A stretch of DNA of 64,000 nt from assembly GCA_963575745.1 (NCBI GenBank), contig CAUYUJ010009746.1, forward strand, positions 36,001 to 100,000, given 5' to 3'. The translations under genes and the position numbers were made by a program. The stretch comes from Prorocentrum cordatum. Lineage: Eukaryota > Sar > Dinophyceae > Prorocentrales > Prorocentraceae. Position 1 is the stretch's first letter. Each line of letters starts with the position of its first letter. Positions 21,151 through 31,080 of this stretch are shown one piece after another. The notes under the pieces were generated by a model. The model did no database searches. It worked only from the letters and a program-made list of their open reading frames with translations, and had not been told where the DNA came from.

Positions 21151-23060
21151 ACGCGGCCAGAGCGCTGCGGTGGGAAGCAGATTTCGAGGCCCCGTTGTCG
21201 CACTCGCACCAGTCGGAGTTCATGTTCGTGGCCTACAATGGAAATGCGTGGGCCACGATTCAAGCTTTCTTGGAGTGGCTGGTGCTGGACAAGCGCATGC
21301 AACCCGATGTGCTACACGTGCAAGAACATCGGCTTAGAGGAGGAGATCAACTGAAGAGTACACAGAGCTGGGCACACGCTCAGGGATACCGCTTCCTTGC
21401 CAACGGCTGCCAGATCACTGAGAACACAGCGTTGGCCACTTCGAGCGGCGTGGGCATCCTGAGCCTCAATAGTTCACCAAGTGTACCCTATCAGCCTAAG
21501 GGGGAGCACACCAAGTGACGAGTGTTTTTTTTTCAGCGAACGGTGATCGGTAGCATGCAGATTCTGATCGTTTCCATCTACGGCGTTACCAGCGTGGGGC
21601 AGTCAGGCAACCGCGAGCTTCTCGCGGCATTAGTTCAGATGTTGAGGGAGTCGCGCCTCCCATTTGTTGTTGCAGGCGATTGGAACGTCGAGTCTGAGCG
21701 TTTCGGCCGCGACACCTTTCTTCGAGTTGGCATCCTGGGCCCCCTGCGCGCCGAGATCGTCCGCGGAGGGAGGCCCACCTGCAACGACTCGCACTGCGAT
21801 TACTACATCGTCAGCGACATCCTGCCCCCCTTCATCAGGAGCGCGGGTGTGATCGACGACGCTCCTGTGGGTCCCCACAGGGCAGTAGTGCTGAGGCTGC
21901 CAGGGCTCGGCGGTACAAACTTTGTTGATCGTCGAGTGCAGCAGGAGAAGTGTTTGTCACCCTCTTCAGGGCAAACTGTTGTACCTGGCGACGTGTCGAC
22001 GTGGCCAGGTTTCGAGCTGGAAGAAAATGAGCCGCTCGACAGCCTTGCGCGCAGGTGGTACTCTTCGGCCGAATTTGACCTCCGCCTTTTTCTGGCTATG
22101 CCCGTCGCCGAGAGACCGAGATTTTGCGGTCGAGCGGCTGGATGCAGGCTCGAAAAAGTTCCCGTAGCCTGCGAATGGGGAAAGAGTCTCCGCAGGAAGG
22201 CTAGCCCCACCACCCGGCGTTGGCTCTCTGCCAGGCACCTCACTATGCAATGGTTGAGAGCGGGCGGCAAGGACTCCGAACCTCAGCGAGCTCAGCAAGC
22301 CATGGCTGAGCGCATGTTGTCTGAATATGGGGGAGTCTGGGACGGTCTGGAGTGGGAGGGGGAAGACGGTGTACTTGTTAATTCGATTGGGAATTTTATT
22401 TCAGGCTTGAGGGATCCTGTCAAACGGGCCCAGGCCTGCAAGTGCCTCCAGGACCAGGTGCCGACGCACACTGCAGCAGACGCAGGCGCCGCCAAACAGA
22501 GCTGGAAGGAGTATTCGGAGCTGGTTTTCGCCAATGGGGCCAGTCTGGCCCACCGTTTCTCTGCGGGCCCCAAGGGGGTCACTGCTGCGGACCTGGCCCA
22601 GGGTTTACCTGTCGTAGGGCACGAAGCACTGCAAGAGATGTTGAAAGAGTGGGCCAGCCTTTGGGTCGTGCCAGCCAGGTCTGATGAGCTCCACCCTTTG
22701 GATTGGGATGTATCCCAGGCCGGGCCACTGCTTCAGTTCACGGACGATGATGTAAAGGCGGTGTTCAGCTCTTTTAAGGGCAAGACGGCTCTAGGCTGGG
22801 ATTGTTTCCATTCGAGGTGGGTTGATCGATTGCCCCTTGTCTTCGTTTCGGCGCTGACCCTCCCCCTCCTCTCCTGGGAAAGGAATCCAGAGCTCACAGA
22901 CGTCTGGCTGACCCCTATAGTTTTCCTGCCCAAGGTCACAGGAGGAGCAAGGCCAATCGGTCTGCCCCCTTTCTTCGCACGCCTGTGGTCCCGCCTCAGG
23001 CACAGTGCCGTTGCAAAATGGCGCCAACTCTGCCAGGCACCTCTTCCTGGGGAGGCTCGT
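21151..23060 (+). pseudogene. EEP endonuclease and N-terminal part of reverse transcriptase
   Basis: One frame from 21151 reads FVAYNGNAWATIQAFLEWL and QPDVLHVQEHRL (catalytic Glu motif), meets TGA at 21516-21518, then continues in the same frame with QILIVSIYGV, AGDWNVESERF (GDWN codons at 21675-21686), CDYYIVS and VGPHRAVVLRLPG (terminal His motif). These are the EEP nuclease signatures of LINE endonucleases. A spacer with GASLAHRFSAGPKG follows, then the RT fingers: GKTALGWDCFHSRW and LPKVTGGARPIGLPPFFARLW. The run TTTTTTTTTCAG at 21525-21536 just after the TGA resembles a 3' splice site, so a small intron is a minor alternative to a nonsense mutation. Confidence 0.75.
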
Positions 23061-23614
23061 CGGAGACCTCGTGTGATAAATCGGCGTGGATTCACAATGT
23101 TCTAGCAAGTGCCGCCCCTGAGCTCAATTTCGTTAGTGCTAGCGCGTTCGTAGATCTCAGGAAGTTTTACGAAATGGCGTCTCACGCCGAGTTGCTGTGT
23201 GCTTCTGGGGACAGAGGTTTTCCTGAAAATCTTCTGAGGCCGCTGTGCGCATTGTATAGAGGGCCCAGGCGGGCCCCCTACCAGAACTCGGCCTCTCACG
23301 AGATCTACGCCAATGGGACGATTGTTGCTGGATGTTCGTGTGCCACAGGTCTAGCTAAGCTCATGACGGTGACGGTTCCACGGCATGTAGGGGCTAGATG
23401 CAGCTCCATCAGAATCAAAAACTCGGTTGGAGAAATAAGTTTGCACTCGGCCGGGGGCCCGCAGACGGTCGCTAGGGAGCTCAGTTTCGCGTTCAAGGAG
23501 ACGGTGGGCTTTCTTCAGGCTCGGGGTTTGCCGCTGTCTTGGGGCAAGATGAGATTTCTGCGCAGTGACGCTGATGCCTTCAGCCTGATCGAGGACGAGG
23601 TTGCTGATTTATGA
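23010..23614 (+). pseudogene. Reverse transcriptase palm with altered catalytic box
   Basis: The frame changes between about 23010 and 23070, after which CDKSAWIHNVL, VDLRKFYEMASH (motif A, Asp at 23153-23155), AGCSCATGLAKL (motif B position) and SVGEISLHSAGG appear. The last segment aligns with the usual F/Y-V-D-D-I-S-L motif C, but both aspartates are replaced (GTT GGA GAA at 23426-23434, V-G-E). FKETVGFLQARGLPLSWGKMRFL follows (motif D/E region). The frame stops at 23614. Loss of the catalytic pair means this copy could not polymerise DNA even if its frames were intact. Confidence 0.75.
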
Positions 23615-24509
23615 CCTACTGGAGTTCCCTTTCCAGGTCGGGGTCGATCTCGCAGAGACCTTGGGGGTGATGCTGTCGACGGGCGCTATAGGCGCATAGG
23701 AACACAGCTATCTCGCATACGCGACGCTATGATCAAAGGAGACAGGCTTCTGGCGCTCAAAGGGTTGGGAAGGCAGCGCTCGGCGGTCCGCCCCCGCAAA
23801 GGCTCTACGGGGATGCTCCATCGCAGGGGCGCCCAACAGCAGGATCCAGCAGCTCAGGATGTCCTTTCTCAACGCGGGTGCTCGGTTCAAGCCCGGGGCC
23901 TCAGTGGGCCTCTCTCTCATGTGTGCCGAGAGCGGTTGGCACAACGATCCCTTGGTCATCGCCACGGCAGATGCCATCCACACTTACCTTGTCATCATGT
24001 CTGCTGGGACGATTACTACATCCTTAGTGTCGGCATTGATGGTGGCGGCGCTTCCGATCCTGGACGACCCCCAGGCATGGTTGAAGTGCAAGAACCCCTT
24101 CGCGGCGCTGATGATGAGCCTGCACAGGATATGTTGGAAGCTGCTGGGCCCGTTCACGCTACTGGACGATGAAGGTCGTTCGTGGGACCTCAAGTTCCGT
24201 TCGGCAAGTTGGATAGCACACGTTGTCAAGCTGGGGGTCAGACGCCAGATCGACCGTGATGCACTCGCCACTATGCAAGGAGCAGGCACCACGAGGACAG
24301 TGCCCACCGCTTGGCAGTCGATTCTTGAGGCGCTGCACGGCAAGCGCCTCGCGCCCCACCAGAGGAACTCGCTTCGGGGCGTGATCACGGGAAGCCATTG
24401 GACACAAGTTCGGGTTGTCAGAGCCTTAGCAGGCCACTCCTCGCTGCGCACCAGATGCCAGGCAGCGCCTGGCACCCTGTTCCATCGCTTCTTTGAGTGC
24501 GACGCCTAA
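23615..24509 (+). pseudogene. RT C-terminal (thumb/connection) region with Cys/His end
   Basis: Pieces in three frames: LLEFPFQVGVDLAETLGVML (about 23618-23680), RIRDAMIKGDRLLALKGLGRQRSAVR (about 23716-23795), and from 23859 FLNAGARFKPGASVGLSLM...AHVVKLGVRRQIDRDAL...LRTRCQAAPGTLFHRFFECDA ending at 24509. The final C-x(n)-GTLFHRFFEC resembles the Cys/His motif found between RT and RNase H in related elements. It marks continuity with the RNase H domain 150 bp downstream. Confidence 0.6.
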
Positions 24510-24661
24510 TCGGCACAACGGCAGCTGCTCATACCGCCCGAAGACCAGAGATCGGCGCAGAGATTGAGGTGTGAGGCGGAGGACAGGCAGGAGCGATTCG
24601 CCCGACGTCTTCCCCCACACCCAGGGCATGCTTTCATGGAGCAGGCCGAACCAGCCAACAT

Positions 24662-25642
24662 GACATGATCGACGTGGGTCGCCGAGGTGTAACGGCGGTC
24701 AACGGGGGCTACGTTTTCGTAGACGGAAGCGCGCTGTCAGTTCGAGTGCCTGAGCTGCGGTCAGCAGGCTAGGCGGTCGTTGTACTCGATGCGGATAGGC
24801 GACGAGTGGCTCGGTACTACGTTGCTGTTCCTCGACTTGAAGGGCCTAGTCAAGTGGCTCGAGACGGAGAGGACTACGCCATCATGAAGGCAAGCGAGCT
24901 GGTCATGGGTTCGTACCATGCCGAGTCGGATTGCAAGGGTTCGGTTGGCTGCTGTCACAGGCTGGCGGCAGCGTGTGGACCAGGCAATCTAAGAGCACAC
25001 ATGTGGAGGAGGACGGTGCTGAACAACGATTTCTGCAAGGCACCTGTGGCTCACGTGAAGGCGCACACCAGCATGGGGGATGTCAGAGACGGCGTCATCA
25101 GTCTGTTCGATCGCGCTGGGAACGCCGAGGTCGACGAGCTGGCCAAGCCAGGGGCATCCTTTCATGCAGCGGCGGAAGCTCAGGAGAAGCTAGTTCGTGG
25201 CGCGGCGCGCCTTCACCAGATGCTGCTGGAATACATCGCCCAGTTTGAGGTCTGGTTTCACGAGCTGGGCGACGACCTCAAGGATTACCTCTTCCCCGAG
25301 CCCGAGGATGACGATTTGGCCACGCCTCAGCAGCAAGCGGCGGCGAGGGAGCCCTTTCTTCCTTGGCCGTGGTTGGTCCAGAAACATGCCCTGCTGGAGT
25401 GCCCCGTGGTCGGCCACGATCGCTCGATCCTCTTCTGCACCAGCTGCTGTAAGTATACTCGGACACAGGCAGTCTTAACCACAGGGGATTGGACCACGTG
25501 CGCTGCGCAAGAGAAGGTGGCAGCGGGAGGATTGCTGAGAACATCCGCAGTCGCTGCACAAAGACATTGCTCTGCATGGGGGCTCGGCGACCCTCGGCCA
25601 GAGTTAGAGCCCTGGTGTGCAAATCTAAGGGACCCACTCTGA
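24662..25642 (+). pseudogene. RNase H domain with in-frame TAG, acidic residues kept
   Basis: The frame reads MIDVGRRGVTAVNGGYVFVDGSAL (first Asp at 24722-24724), then TAG at 24770-24772, where related proteins usually have AGWAVV; a TGG to TAG change would explain it. It resumes AVVVLDADRRR, GEDYAIMKASELV (acidic residue, GAG at 24869-24871), ESDCKGSV (Asp at 24929-24931) and GNAEVDELAKPGA (Asp at 25133-25135), so all four positions of an RNase H active site remain. A C-terminal tail with CTSCCKYT and a further Cys ends at 25642. Frame and active site are otherwise intact, which suggests the stop is recent compared with the RT damage. Confidence 0.75.
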
Positions 25643-26390
25643 GATGAGCCTGAGATAGTATACAGACCAAAGGGCCGTGCACGCGCTGAACCCCAACGCT
25701 ATTTGGACACAAGCGTGATTCTGAAGGACTATGGTCTGTTATACCCTGAAGCTTTGGAGTTGGGAGATCCGCGTGAGTCAGACAGCGATGATGATGTGGA
25801 CTTTGACATGGTTTAGTGGTCGGGCCGACGCTTCCCTGCCATCGGCGGCCAGGCCTCACGGCTCTTGCCCCCCCGAGCCACGCACCCTTGGCAGGGGCTT
25901 TCTGCGCCCACCCTCGGCGGCCAGCCCTTAATGTTCTGGCCCCTGTGGCTTGCACCTTGGGTGGGTGTGGGGTCGGGCTGGCCGGTCTCTTCCTATTTCA
26001 GTATATTTACGGCAGTCCGCAGCGGTGTTTGATCCTGGACTGCCTGAGTATTCTCACATTCATTTGCCCCGTCGGCGTCGTCAACGACGGGCGGAATGGC
26101 CTCCTGCTGTGGATGCCGTTCGTTCGGGAGTTCGGCACAGTGCCGTGCCTCGGGCACCTTGCCACGGCGGGCTTCGTGCTGGTGAGCACAGGACCGCCGC
26201 AGGCCCCGTGCTCCCTGTTTGCGCCGCCGAAGGCGGCCGCTGGGAGGCGCTCAGTCACCCCTCTCCCCTCCCTGGCGGTTGCAAGGTGGTCCTGGCCCTG
26301 GCGGCTCCACCGTGCAACTGCTAGGGAGGGGAGGTGCGGTGCTTGAGCGGTTCCCTTTCTCTCGGATCCCATCGCCCCTCGGCTTCTGCT
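25643..26390. other. No supported gene
   Basis: Immediately follows the LINE and may contain its 3' untranslated region, but no poly(A) or repeat boundary was recognised. A short duplication (CTCCCTGGCGGTTGCAAGGTGG, then CCTGGCGGCTCCACCGTGCA) lies at 26267-26320. Confidence 0.5.
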
Positions 26391-26393
26391 CGC

Positions 26394-26590
26394 TCGCTCG
26401 CTCCTCCTCCTCCTCCTCCTCCTTCTCCTCCTCCCTCTCCTCCTCCTCCTCCTCCTCTCCTCCTCCTCCTCCTCCTCCTCCTCCTCCTCCTCCTCCTCTA
26501 TCTTCCTCCTCCTCCTCCTCATCCTCCTCCTCCTCCTCCTCCTCCTACTTCTCCTACTCCTCTGGCTTTCCTCGTTCTCCTCCTCCTCTG
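26394..26590 (-). repeat. TCC-rich polypyrimidine tract
   Basis: About 195 bp of CTC/CCT triplets on the plus strand, equivalent to GGA on the minus strand. Confidence 0.95.
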
Positions 26591-26989
26591 GCACTAACGG
26601 AATCGGTCACGGAAAGAATAGGCACGATGCGCACCAGCAGTTCTTGTTCATTTTGCACCGGATTCGCTATCCGCACCGCCGCGGACGCTGTCTATTTGAG
26701 AGAGCGCTTGCCCAACAGCGGCCGTTGTCGGTTTTGGACAACACTTATTGTTGGGCATCATGCCAAAGTATGCCCGTACCAATTTCGTGCGTCTAAGTTG
26801 GCGAAGGATTTCTAAGCATGAGGCGTTCCAGAAAGGGCCTCGCCTGCGAGGATCGAAGGAGTGGGTATCTCTTCCTCGGCGGAAGGCGGCGGAAGTCAAA
26901 CGATGCCGCCTCCACTGGCAGAAGGCCAGCGGAAGGCGGCGGAACAACCAGCCCCTCGAGAGATGGCAACGTTTTTTGGTTCCAGGGTT
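26591..26989. other. No supported gene
   Basis: Contains a local duplication: CGGCGGAAGGCGGCGGAAGTC near 26877 and GCGGAAGGCGGCGGAACAAC near 26930. No coding signal. Confidence 0.5.
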
Positions 26990-27460
26990 CCCAGAACCCG
27001 CCATGTGCAGGGGGAAGTGCCGCAGGGGGTGTGCCGACATTGACCCGAGGCCGCCATGCGACCGTTGCCACTAGGGCATCTGGTGGGTCTTCCTACTGGG
27101 CCACGACGTGTTCGAGGGGTGTGCCGAGATGGACCCAAGGCCCGAGGCCGCAGTGCGACCGTTGCCACCAGGTCCTGCGGTGGAGCTCATTACGGGGCCA
27201 CGAAATGAGTGAGAGGTCTGCCGGAATGGGCTCCAGGCCGCCGTGCGACCGTTGGCATTGAGGCCTTCGGTGAAGCTCCCCTTAGTGCGACGATGCGTGC
27301 GAGGGTTGTGGCGAATGGCAGAAGCAAGGAGAGGAGGGGGATGCGGAGAGCAGAAACAAGGAAATGAGAAATACAACGGGAGGGAAGGCGGATCGCGACG
27401 CTGCGGCTTCAAAACGAGAATCCGAGAGCACAGGACGGTCGGGAGACCAGCCCAGCCCGA
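26990..27460 (+). repeat. Relic of the 90-bp module (about 3 diverged units plus module end)
   Basis: Units at about 27030-27270 read on the plus strand as CDRCH...LRWSSLRGHEMSERSAGM and similar, preserving C-x2-C, LRWSSL-x-GHE and the AxM end of the 90-bp unit. They are followed by a purine-rich stretch (27300-27395) and GGCTTCAAAACGAGAATCCG (27407-27426), then CACAGGACGGTCGGGA, the same order as at 6.8-8.5 kb (reversed) and 34.9-35.2 kb. Confidence 0.7.
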
Positions 27461-27549
27461 CCCCAATCAGGGGCCTGCTTTCTTCCGCAGCAGTTTAAAG
27501 CAGTTCTGAGCTATGTAAAGTGACGTAATGCAGACCTTTGTTTGGCAAT

Positions 27550-28165
27550 GATTCGCTTTCCTTTGCATTACTTTGCATTGGATGGCTTGCTTGGTATTTC
27601 CTGTAATTGTTGTTTGAAAACGTGGCTTGGTATTACTTGGCATTGCTTGACATTGCTTTGCGTTGCTTGCCGATGTTTGGCATTGCTTGGCACTGTTTGG
27701 CGAATGTTGGCATGTCTTGGCACTGGTTGGCATTGCATGGCGTTGGTTTGGCATTGCGTGGGGCTGCGTGGCACTACTTGGCACTGGTTGGCATTATTCG
27801 GCATTTCTTTGCATGGATTGGCCTTACTTGGCATTGGCTTGGCATTGCTTGGCATTGCTTGGCCTTGCTTGGAATGGTTGTTTGACAGTGCTTTCTCTAA
27901 TTTACGTTGCTGGGTAGCTCTTGGAGTGGTTTGGCTCTACTTGGTTTTGCTGGGCGTTGTTTGGACATTGATTTGCGTGTCTGAGCATTGTTTGGCATTG
28001 GCTTGGCAGTGTTTGGCGTTGCTTGGTATACCTTGGCAATGCTTGGCACTGCTTGGCGTTTCTTGGAAGTGTGTGGCATTGATTTGCTTGGGTTCGCATT
28101 GCTTGGCATTGATTTGCATTTCTTGGGAGTGCTCGGCAGTGCTTGGCATGGCCTGGCATTGCATC
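27550..28165 (+). repeat. TTGGCATTGC decamer repeat
   Basis: TTGGCATTGC and close variants repeat with a period of 10 bp that holds phase over long runs (for example 27671-27745, where TTGG falls every tenth base) and drifts by one base at intervals. It weakens after 27900. The sequence is much less GC-rich than its surroundings. Period 10 rules out a protein repeat. Confidence 0.85.
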
Positions 28166-28300
28166 GATTCAGGAACTCAGGGAACAAGACCCTGGAACCA
28201 GAGGACCAAGCAATACCAGGGAACCTGAGAAAGGAAGTCAAGGAACAAGGCCGGGGAACCAAGGAAGGACCGTAGAGACCAACCAGACAGGGGAACCCGA
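28166..28300 (+). repeat. GGAACCAAG-type short repeat
   Basis: CAGGGAACAAGACC, CTGGAACCAGAGGACCAAG and GGGAACCTGAG variants recur at about 9-12 bp spacing right after the TTGGCATTGC array. It is a third, minor short-period sequence. Confidence 0.6.
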
Positions 28301-28544
28301 GCAATGCCTGAAGGCTGGCCCCCAGGGGCACCCCACGGCGAAAAGCCGGCCGCGCCGATCTTCTCTAGCCTCCTGGGCGGACGGCAGCAGGGGGGAGTAG
28401 GCGTGGGCCCCCCCCCGGTTCTTCTCCTTCTCCTCCGCCCCTTTTTCCTTCTCCGCAGCCATTGCGGCTCAAATTCGATTGTCCCTCCGGCAGAGGCTGG
28501 GGCACCTCTAACCCTCTAGCCCGAGGTCAGGTTACCACCGTCTT
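28301..28544. other. Spacer, no gene
   Basis: GC-rich DNA with a short C-run and CTTCTCC tract near 28410-28455, followed by GCGGCTCAAATTCG, which resembles the GGCTCAAAACGAG end of the 90-bp module. Confidence 0.5.
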
Positions 28545-30170
28545 TGCACTCACTCACCCTGAACTGGGCGGGTAACCAGTGGAGCTTCCCGTCCTGCCCA
28601 GGTGAGTGCCACAAGTTCATGACGACTCATACGAGTCTTTCCCTGGGGAAACGTTTTCCCTGTTGTGCCAGAGCGCATTGTGGTGGCAAGCTGTGGGTGG
28701 TCAGAGGCGCTGGGCTCGTGGTCCGATGTCTACTTCTAAAGGTGACCCTGGTGACCGCAGCCAAAGTTGACCGACGCCCGCTCCTCCCGCCGCGCACCGT
28801 CGACGTCATCCTGACCAGGATCGTGCTCCTCGCGAACGTGCTAAAACGCGCAGCGGACGCGCCACTCGAGAACATGACCGGACCAACGATCGGGATCGTG
28901 ATCGTGGTGCTCGCCGCGAACGACGGTCTGGACGAGCTGTTTCCGCTGGTGCTGGGGGCGCTGCTCATATGGCAGAGCCTCAACCTCCTGGACACGCACG
29001 CATTGACGAAGCACTTCTCGCTTCTCTGGATGCTGCTCCCGCGCTCCCGTAGGCGACGCGCCTACTCCTGGTGGCGACCCACTGTATGAACGAGACCCTT
29101 GGCGTGGCAATGCTGAAGGTAGCTCTGAGACGCAGCAAATGGAGGACCGCCTCAGCTCCGCACCCCGCGCGGACTCGACCGCCATCCACAACGCCGTCTG
29201 CGCAGCTGCTGCTTCGGCAGCCTCCACGCAGCTGGGCGAGATCGGACGCCGCAAACTGCACCAGTTCCCCGCCGAGCAAGCCCGAACGCACCGCCGTCTT
29301 GATCCCGCAGCTCACGAGATCAAGCAACGTCAAGACGATGCAGCTGTAGCACAAGCTACCATGCGCACAGAAGCCGCTGAGATCAGAGCGCAGCTGGCCA
29401 TGGTTGAGACCCAGCTTCCCTTCGATGCCAGGAGGCAGGCCAACAATGACAGGGCGGTGGACCCGCTCGTCTTCCCCATCGGCACGGGCGCACCGGTTGC
29501 TGCTCAGGCTGCTCGCGATGGTCTCGCTGCATGGATTGCCGACGATCAGCCTCAGGTGCAGCATATCGAGTTAGGCGGCGACGTCGTCGCTCGCAGATTT
29601 TCATTTCGCGGCCCGAGAACCAAAGTGGACTCCAGCACAAGAGCGCTGGCGAGTTTCCTCGGGACCTCTGCAGGCTGGCGCTCTTAACCTGAGAAACCGT
29701 GAGCTCTAACGTCAATATGTCTGTGTCCACTGACAAAAGGCCCGACAAGAGTACCATTCTCGTCAGAGGTGGGGCGCAGGCCAAGCGCATTAGCCGCCTT
29801 CTCCAGGAACGCAGCCTGCAGCTCTCTCGGCGGCGCAGGCGCGCGCAGCACCAGGTCCTCGTGAATAGGGCCCCTGCAAGATCATGCCGAAAGGTCAGGA
29901 CAAGCCCTCCCAACGCAGGTGGACTGTGGATACCCCCAGATGTCATGCCCATCGCGACGCCGTCGAAGGCTTCTTCAACGCCGCCTGCGACACCGCTTCG
30001 AACATCCAGTGGCCTGGGCAACGCGCGATGGGCACCGCGGAGGCCGCTCCAGCACGATGCAGGCCAAGGGCTCAAGACCATCACTTGGAATGCCCGCAGA
30101 GGTCCTTGTCAGGCCTCTCTCAGAATGCACGCCGCAACGTTATCCCATTGGCCTGCCAGAGGTTCGCGGC
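28545..30170 (+). pseudogene. 5' part of a second LINE: ORF1-like region and start of the endonuclease
   Basis: A Cys-rich stretch (SFPSCPGECHKF...PCCARAHCGG, about 28575-28690) could be a decayed finger. A frame at 28771-29052 has an Arg/Asp-rich segment (REHDRTNDRDRDRGARRERR) and IDEALLASLDAAPALP. It shifts by one to GDPLYERDPWRGNAEGSSETQQMEDRLSS and an Ala/Gln-rich helix ending at 29687. The next frame reads VSTDKRPDKSTILVRGGAQAKRISRLLQER and, from 30071, LKTITWNARRG, the usual N-terminal strand of an EEP endonuclease. No further endonuclease or RT follows, so this copy is cut off at its 3' side, the reverse of ordinary LINE 5' truncation. Homology to the 19.7-kb element is by layout, not by close sequence. 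Confidence 0.55.
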
Positions 30171-30590
30171 GTGTGATCACAGCCGCTTGCGGCACATCGC
30201 CGACGCCACCCCGCATGCGCACCATTGTTTCGCGTCGGTGACCGAAGTCGCAGCAGTTGGCGTGGCCTCCCCGGTTCCTGGACATTCGCATCTTCGGCAT
30301 CTTCGGCCCGTGTCCGACGCGATGAAGCTTGTCTGCCGCCTCCAGCGCATTGTCGCTGGCCGCGATGCCGCTCTCTCTCTCTCTCTCTGCCTTTCTGTTT
30401 CCTCACCCGCTCAAGCTTGCGAGGTGCGTCGTCTGAACGTTCGCGGTCGCGCGCTCCCGGCCGTAGAAGTGAGCGGGATCGAGCGCCCCTGGAGACCGCG
30501 GGTCTCGCGTGCGCACAAGCGGGGACGCGCCCATTCGTCGTTGGTCATCCCGCCAGTTCCGCCAATCCAGGGCGTTCCCGATAGCGCTCG
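30171..30590. other. Spacer with CT microsatellite
   Basis: (CT)n lies at about 30371-30388. The rest has no recognisable gene. Confidence 0.6.
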
Positions 30591-31080
30591 GGATCGATCG
30601 GTGGCCGTGAGCCTCTTGGGGGCTTCTTGGGAGCTCTCCCAGTTGTCTCTGGGCGCGCCTGGCCCGTCGGGCGCGGTCCAGGGCCGTCTTGGGCGCCTCG
30701 CTGCGCCGACGGCGGGCTTTTTGGGGGCGCTTCCGGGCCGTCTTGGAAACCGTCTAGGCCGTCCTGGAGAAGTGTGGAGCCGTCTTGACATCCCCCCAGT
30801 CAGTCATGGGGCTACCATGGAAGGTCCCCGGGGCGATCTCGGCAGCCCATGGGGCCGCCTTGGGCCGTCGGATGGCCGAGCTGAATGGAGCGCCCAGATC
30901 CTTCGAGATCATGCGGGACATGTATGAGTCGGGCCTCTTCGGGCCTTTTCTGGAGGACCTCTTGGGAGCCTCTGGGGCCGTCTTGGAGGCCTTTTCGGGG
31001 CGCTCGCTGCGCCGTTTCGAGGGCGCCCCGGGCCATCTTGGGCGTGTCTTGAGCAGTCTTGAGCCGTCTGGGAAGCATCG
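30590..31080 (-). repeat. CAAGACGGCC-type repeat array, minus orientation
   Basis: GGCCGTCTTGGG, GGGGCCGTCTTG and similar words recur at roughly 10-12-bp intervals or multiples. They are the reverse complement of the motif that fills 41.8-60 kb. The array is more degenerate than those. Confidence 0.75.

Larger units (their letters stand above)
19690..25642 (+). mobile_element. Non-LTR (LINE-type) retroelement, almost full length, inactive
   Basis: The order of domains is zinc-finger/coiled-coil ORF1-like region, endonuclease/exonuclease/phosphatase (EEP) endonuclease, reverse transcriptase, Cys/His C-terminal region and RNase H, the usual order of RNase H-bearing LINE elements. The reading frame changes at least five times, and there are in-frame stops at 21516-21518 (TGA) and 24770-24772 (TAG). 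The RT catalytic box is altered as well. No long terminal repeats, poly(A) tail or target-site duplication was identified. It is probably a molecular fossil, although the domains remain readable. Confidence 0.85.

Noticed and set aside
27542-28228. Trp/Leu/Cys-rich 228-codon frame over the TTGGCATTGC repeat
   Set aside because: A decamer repeat read in rotating frames; no membrane protein is implied despite the hydrophobic translation.
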